Below are positions 60,666 to 64,000 of a stretch of DNA of 64,000 nucleotides, in pieces. The number at the start of each line of letters is the position of its first letter. The stretch's first letter is position 1. The notes beneath the pieces were generated by a model, which saw nothing but the letters and a program-made list of their open reading frames with translations, was not told the origin of the DNA and did no database searches. Source of the stretch: Verrucomicrobiaceae bacterium (GTDB taxonomy: Bacteria > Verrucomicrobiota > Verrucomicrobiia > Verrucomicrobiales > Verrucomicrobiaceae); NCBI GenBank assembly GCA_015075365.1, contig JABTUN010000002.1:434001-498000 (forward strand). Direction: 5' to 3'. The translations under genes were made by a program, and so were the position numbers.

Positions 60666-61830
60666 CCGCGACATCATCCCCCTGACGAATGCCCTCCGCC
60701 AGCAATTGATGCTGCCAGCCCATGAGGAGATGATCCGGCGTGCCCTGCACCACAAGCTCCTCGATGGTCCCCCTGGAAGCGATCAAGGACGGCTCGATCT
60801 CCAAGCTCCCCGCGACCTGGTCGCGAAACCGACACAAGCGGTCGATCTCGTCACGCTGGGCGTCCGTGAGACGTCCCTTGCTCTTGCGAGGCCGGGATGG
60901 CCATGAGGCAGCATCGGACCCTGCAACCGCGGTGATAATGTCAAAGAACTCCTTCTTCCAGCGCGGACGCCAGCCGTTGGGGGGATTGAGCGGCTGGGAG
61001 GCCTCGAACTGCTCGGCATACGCCACCATTTGCTTGTTTGACATGATCTTGAAGCAAGGAAGGTCACGCTCGCGCGCGATGCCCTCCCTCCACTCCCACA
61101 TGGCCTTGAGCAGAGCGAGCCCTTTTGGGTGGAGGCGCCCGCAACCATTCACACGCCAGGGATCCTCCCTGGGCGCGTTGTCACGCGCGGCCACGTCCTC
61201 TTGCAGTGACTTGCAGCTCTGGTGAAACCAGTCTTCGCGCCCCTTTTCACGCAGTCCAGCCACCAAGAGGTCCGCCAATGGCAGCAGATAACGCACGTCA
61301 TCCACTGCGTAGCTGAGCATGTTTGGCGGCAGCGGGCGGCGGCTCCAGTCCGCCTTTTGGGATGCCTTGCACAGCTCGAGTCCGAAATGATGATGAACCA
61401 GCGCGGCAAGGCCGAAATGACGGGCACCGAGCAGGCGGGCGGCGATTTGGGTGTCACGCACGACGCGGGGCCGCCAGCCATAGGTGCGGCGGAGCATGGT
61501 CAGGTCGTAATCAGCGCCGTGGAACCAAAGCTCGTGCGCGTCGAGCAGTTCCAGGAGCGGAGAGACATCCGCGATGGCGAGTGGATCGACCAGGGCGTAG
61601 CGTCCGGCGCAGTTCACCTGGAGAAGGCAGAGTTTCTCATGGTAGTGGTGCAGGCTGTCCGCCTCCGTGTCGAGGCAGCAGCGCTTGTCCGGACTGCGCT
61701 CCATCCATTCCCGCATGGACGCCAGCCACTGCTCCAGATGCGCCGGAGTGTCGATGAACTCATGGTCCGCCGCCGGCACGGGAGTCTGCGCCGACGGATC
61801 CATGGATGGAGTGGTGACCTCGCCTCTCAT
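60652..61830 (-). CDS. rnd: Ribonuclease D (3'-5' exonuclease with HRDC domain)
   Basis: A 392-aa DEDDy exonuclease for tRNA 3' maturation. Catalytic motifs are CLDTEADSLH (Exo I, about 53-62), LWFHGADYDLTMLRRTYGW (Exo II), and SYAVDDVRYLLPLADLLV (Exo III, Tyr-x3-Asp). The C-terminal HRDC-like region includes KGLALLKAMWEWREGIARERD. The ATG overlaps the rho stop (TGATG), so it is translationally coupled to rho. The last bases overlap the convergent gene. Confidence 0.9.
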   Translation of the reverse strand: MRGEVTTPSMDPSAQTPVPAADHEFIDTPAHLEQWLASMREWMERSPDKRCCLDTEADSLHHYHEKLCLLQVNCAGRYALVDPLAIADVSPLLELLDAHELWFHGADYDLTMLRRTYGWRPRVVRDTQIAARLLGARHFGLAALVHHHFGLELCKASQKADWSRRPLPPNMLSYAVDDVRYLLPLADLLVAGLREKGREDWFHQSCKSLQEDVAARDNAPREDPWRVNGCGRLHPKGLALLKAMWEWREGIARERDLPCFKIMSNKQMVAYAEQFEASQPLNPPNGWRPRWKKEFFDIITAVAGSDAASWPSRPRKSKGRLTDAQRDEIDRLCRFRDQVAGSLEIEPSLIASRGTIEELVVQGTPDHLLMGWQHQLLAEGIRQGDDVAVTTG

Positions 61831-63296
61831 CACTTCAGGCTGCCAAGCAGGATCTCGGCATTGGTGCTCGTGCGGTTGATGTTGCGGATGAGGAGTTCCA
61901 GGGCATCCACGGCCGGCACCTGGGCCAGTTGTTTGCGCACCTGGGAGACGCGGCGGAACTCATCTGGATGATACAGCAGGTCGTCGCGGCGGGTGCCGGA
62001 CTTCAGCACATGCAGCGCGGGGAAGATGCGGCGCTCAGAAATCTCGCGGTCCAGGGTGGCTTCCATGTTACCGGTGCCCTTGAACTCCTCAAAGATAACC
62101 TCGTCCATGCGGCTCTCCGTCTCGATCAACGCGGTGGCGACAATGGTGAGGCTTCCGCCTTCCTCAACATTGCGGGCGGCGCCAAAGAACTTTTTGGGCT
62201 TTTGCAGAGCGTTCTTGCCCACGCCGCCAGACATGATGGCCCCTTTGCCGTTTTGCAGCGCATTGTAGCCACGGGCGAGACGTGTGATGCTGTCCAGCAG
62301 GATCACGACATCTTTTTTCAGTTCCACCAGGCGGCAGGCACGCTCACGGACAACCTCCGCCACCTGGCTGTGGCGTTTCGGACTCTCATCGAAGGTGGAA
62401 CTGTAAATCTCGCAACCCTGGACGGTCTCCTCGAAATCCGTGACCTCCTCGGGACGCTCGTCAAGCAGCAGCACGATGAGAGTGATCTCCTTGTGGTTGT
62501 GAACGATCGACTTGGCGATGTCCTTGAGCAAAACCGTCTTGCCGCTGCGCGGCGGCGCGCACAACAGGCCGCGCTGGCCTTTGCCAAGCGGCGCCACCAG
62601 ATCGAGGATGCGCACGCTGACCGGGCAGGGCTTGGGCGTCTCCAGGATGATGCGCTTGTTCGGAAAGGTTGCGGTCAGCTTTTCGAACTCCGTCGGTGCC
62701 TCCCACTGCTCGATCGGAATGCCTTCAACTTCTGTGATGCGGTCGATGGCGATGTATTTGTCCTTGTCCTTCGGAGCACGCGCGTATCCAGTGATCCGCT
62801 GGCTGGCACGCAAATTGAACTTCCGCACCAGGAACAACGGCACAAACACGTCCTCCGGCAGCGGCGCAAAACTGTAGCGCGGGTAGCGGATGAGACCGAA
62901 GTTCTCCGTGCCTAGTTCGAGGATGCCCTCGACCTTGAGACGGGTCTTGTGCTCCGCCATGAAGGAGCAGAGGTCGTAGATGAGCTGGTGCTTGGTGCGG
63001 CTGGCGTTGAGCCTGAAGCCCACGGTGTCCGCCAGTGCCTGAAGTTCTGTCAGGGTGGCATTCTGGAGTTCGTTGATCGAGATCTCGACCGGAAAAGGCG
63101 GCTGCGCAGTCTCCGAAACGATAGAAGCCTCTACAGCAGGGACAGCCGCAGATGCAGCCTGATCAGCCTCCCGCGTGGGGGTATCTGGATTCCCGACAAC
63201 ATCCCCGGCAACGGCGGAGGAAGATGGCTGGTTCTGCTGGACGGCAGGCGTGGACTCCGATGGAGCAGGAGTGGTGGATTCGGATTGGTCATTCAT
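61830..63296 (-). CDS. rho: Transcription termination factor Rho
   Basis: A 488-aa hexameric RNA helicase. It has an N-terminal low-complexity extension of about 70 residues (rich in Ser, Thr, Pro, Ala), then the Rho N-domain ([18 protein letters not shown]), the CSD RNA-binding domain ([20 protein letters not shown]), Walker [21 protein letters not shown], Walker [18 protein letters not shown]-loop region [19 protein letters not shown] and R-loop [19 protein letters not shown]. The start lies inside the coaE 3' end (8-bp overlap), consistent with one operon coaE-rho-rnd. The extension is longer than in E. coli. Confidence 0.96.
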   Translation of the reverse strand: MNDQSESTTPAPSESTPAVQQNQPSSSAVAGDVVGNPDTPTREADQAASAAVPAVEASIVSETAQPPFPVEISINELQNATLTELQALADTVGFRLNASRTKHQLIYDLCSFMAEHKTRLKVEGILELGTENFGLIRYPRYSFAPLPEDVFVPLFLVRKFNLRASQRITGYARAPKDKDKYIAIDRITEVEGIPIEQWEAPTEFEKLTATFPNKRIILETPKPCPVSVRILDLVAPLGKGQRGLLCAPPRSGKTVLLKDIAKSIVHNHKEITLIVLLLDERPEEVTDFEETVQGCEIYSSTFDESPKRHSQVAEVVRERACRLVELKKDVVILLDSITRLARGYNALQNGKGAIMSGGVGKNALQKPKKFFGAARNVEEGGSLTIVATALIETESRMDEVIFEEFKGTGNMEATLDREISERRIFPALHVLKSGTRRDDLLYHPDEFRRVSQVRKQLAQVPAVDALELLIRNINRTSTNAEILLGSLK

Positions 63297-63891
63297 GATC
63301 ACGAAGGCGATTCGTCAGCGTCAGCACCTGGGCTTCGAGAGCCGGGATGTCTCCATCATTCCAAATGACGACATCGGCCCGCTCGGCCTTGGCTTCGATG
63401 GGCCACTGGGCATTGAGAAACGCGTGAACGGCCTGTTCATCGAGTCCTCTCTTTTCCATCATCCGCCTGACTTGCACCGACCGGCTGGCAGCCACCACGA
63501 TGACCAAGTCTGCTGAAACTGTGCCGCCAATCTCATAGTGCAGGGGAACTTCCGCAACAAAAAGATTCGCCCCGCTCAGGGCGGCCGTGGAACGCGCGTT
63601 TTCGAGGGCCTGGAGGACAATGGGGTGAATGATCCCCTCCAAGTGCCTGCGTTTCGCCTGATCAGGCAACACATGATCGCGCAACCAAGAGCGGGTCAGC
63701 TTTTCACCAGACGCCATTGGAGGCCGGAAGGCCTCATCTAGTGCTTTTTGAACGCCCATGTCGGAATAAGCAGCCGCCACGGCGTCGTCTGCGGAAAAAC
63801 AGACGGTGTGAGGTGCAGCCAGTTCCCCCAGCCAGCGGCTGACAGTGCTTTTGCCACATCCAGGGCCCCCCGTGACGATCCAGCTCTTCAT
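63289..63891 (-). CDS. coaE: Dephospho-CoA kinase
   Basis: A 200-aa P-loop kinase, the last step of coenzyme A synthesis. Walker A SWIVTGGPGCGKSTVSRWLG (about residues 3-22), then CFSADDAVAAAY, HLEGIIHPIVLQ, VAEVPLHYEIG and the lid-type VQVRRMMEKRGLDEQAVHAFLNAQ, as in other CoaE proteins. Length is normal. It overlaps rho, so CoA synthesis, termination and RNA processing are cotranscribed. Confidence 0.92.
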   Translation of the reverse strand: MKSWIVTGGPGCGKSTVSRWLGELAAPHTVCFSADDAVAAAYSDMGVQKALDEAFRPPMASGEKLTRSWLRDHVLPDQAKRRHLEGIIHPIVLQALENARSTAALSGANLFVAEVPLHYEIGGTVSADLVIVVAASRSVQVRRMMEKRGLDEQAVHAFLNAQWPIEAKAERADVVIWNDGDIPALEAQVLTLTNRLRDHE

Positions 63892-63900
63892 CCAAGCAAG

Positions 63901-63924
63901 TCAGGCACCCGGATGGGTGCCTGA
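63901..63924. repeat. Hairpin upstream of coaE
   Basis: TCAGGCACCC-ggat-GGGTGCCTGA, perfect 10-bp arms and a 4-base loop, 9 bases upstream of the coaE start on the minus strand. No T-run follows on either side, so it is not a convincing terminator; it may be a 5'-UTR structure of the coaE operon. Confidence 0.6.
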
Positions 63925-63953
63925 CAAGAAAAAGTTCGATTGAAAGAGACAGT

Positions 63954-64000
63954 TTACATGCCACCACCCACAGCAGGGAGAAGCAACCCGGCCCCTCCAG
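63954..64000 (-). CDS. Possible C-terminal end of an upstream gene
   Basis: On the minus strand, a frame entering from the right edge reads GGAGLLLPAVGGGM then a TAA stop at 63954-63956. A Gly-rich tail of this kind could be the end of a gene beyond the window, in the same direction as coaE. There is no family evidence; it could be chance. Confidence 0.25.
   Translation of the reverse strand, partial: GGAGLLLPAVGGGM

Noticed and set aside
63901..63924. Intrinsic terminator upstream of coaE
   Set aside because: The stem is perfect but no T-run follows on either strand.

Overview
The window is GC-rich, densely packed, and reads as chromosome of a Verrucomicrobiota bacterium (probably Verrucomicrobiales). 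The inference rests on gene content: a planctomycete-type cytochrome c/DUF1549/DUF1553 protein, a DUF5069 protein, a plant-like GDP-mannose 3,5-epimerase, ThuA and tandem acyl-esterase proteins, a PEP-CTERM protein, a Ser/Thr kinase with LamG/DUF1080-like ectodomains, and many secreted beta-helix proteins. No 16S gene is present, so the assignment is an inference. No phage integrase, transposase, CRISPR array or rRNA was seen.

Region 1 (1-26.0 kb) is one long rightward surface-polysaccharide locus. It holds the end of a carbamoyltransferase, rfbA and rfbB, a Wzx-like flippase, a Wzy/ligase-like membrane protein, a hexapeptide acetyltransferase, gmd- and GDP-mannose 3,5-epimerase-like genes, an asnB-type amidotransferase, about eight glycosyltransferase genes (one a fusion of two GT-B enzymes) and seven SAM-dependent methyltransferases, four of them FkbM type. 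Many genes overlap by ATGA or GTGA, indicating translational coupling. A clear intrinsic terminator lies at 24731-24765. Together they would make nucleotide sugars, assemble, methylate, acetylate and amidate a glycan, flip it and polymerise it.

Region 2 (26.0-42.7 kb) is mostly housekeeping: dhaL, a DUF5069 gene, a short nagA-like gene, a small basic Lys/Ala-rich protein, a LysM protein divergent from an amidase, an amino-acid ABC transporter pair, tilS, tRNA-Ser(GCT), ptsI, a MoxR ATPase, the cytochrome c/DUF1553 protein, a HAD phosphatase, mscL and a lipoprotein.

Region 3 (42.6-53.3 kb) is accessory: two secreted repeat proteins, the receptor kinase, a collagen-like protein, an HU-like/DUF4469 protein, a PEP-CTERM protein, an FHA-LuxR regulator and an unrecognised solenoid-like protein with an Asp tail. 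Between the collagen-like and HU-like genes is the most unusual object in the window: 14 exact-length 22-bp units (48704-49011) with a conserved 12-bp semi-palindromic core. Two related solitary elements flank the neighbouring PEP-CTERM gene.

Region 4 (53.3-64 kb) holds secreted hydrolases, an SDR dehydrogenase, a LysM/TIGR02594-like protein, a ThuA protein, a beta-helix protein and, at the right edge, a leftward coaE-rho-rnd operon.

A window-wide theme is short interspersed repeats of several unrelated types (perfect inverted repeats with arms of 11, 25 and 26 bp, and tandem 7-, 9- and 12-bp words). Several sit in frame inside genes, in linkers or loops.
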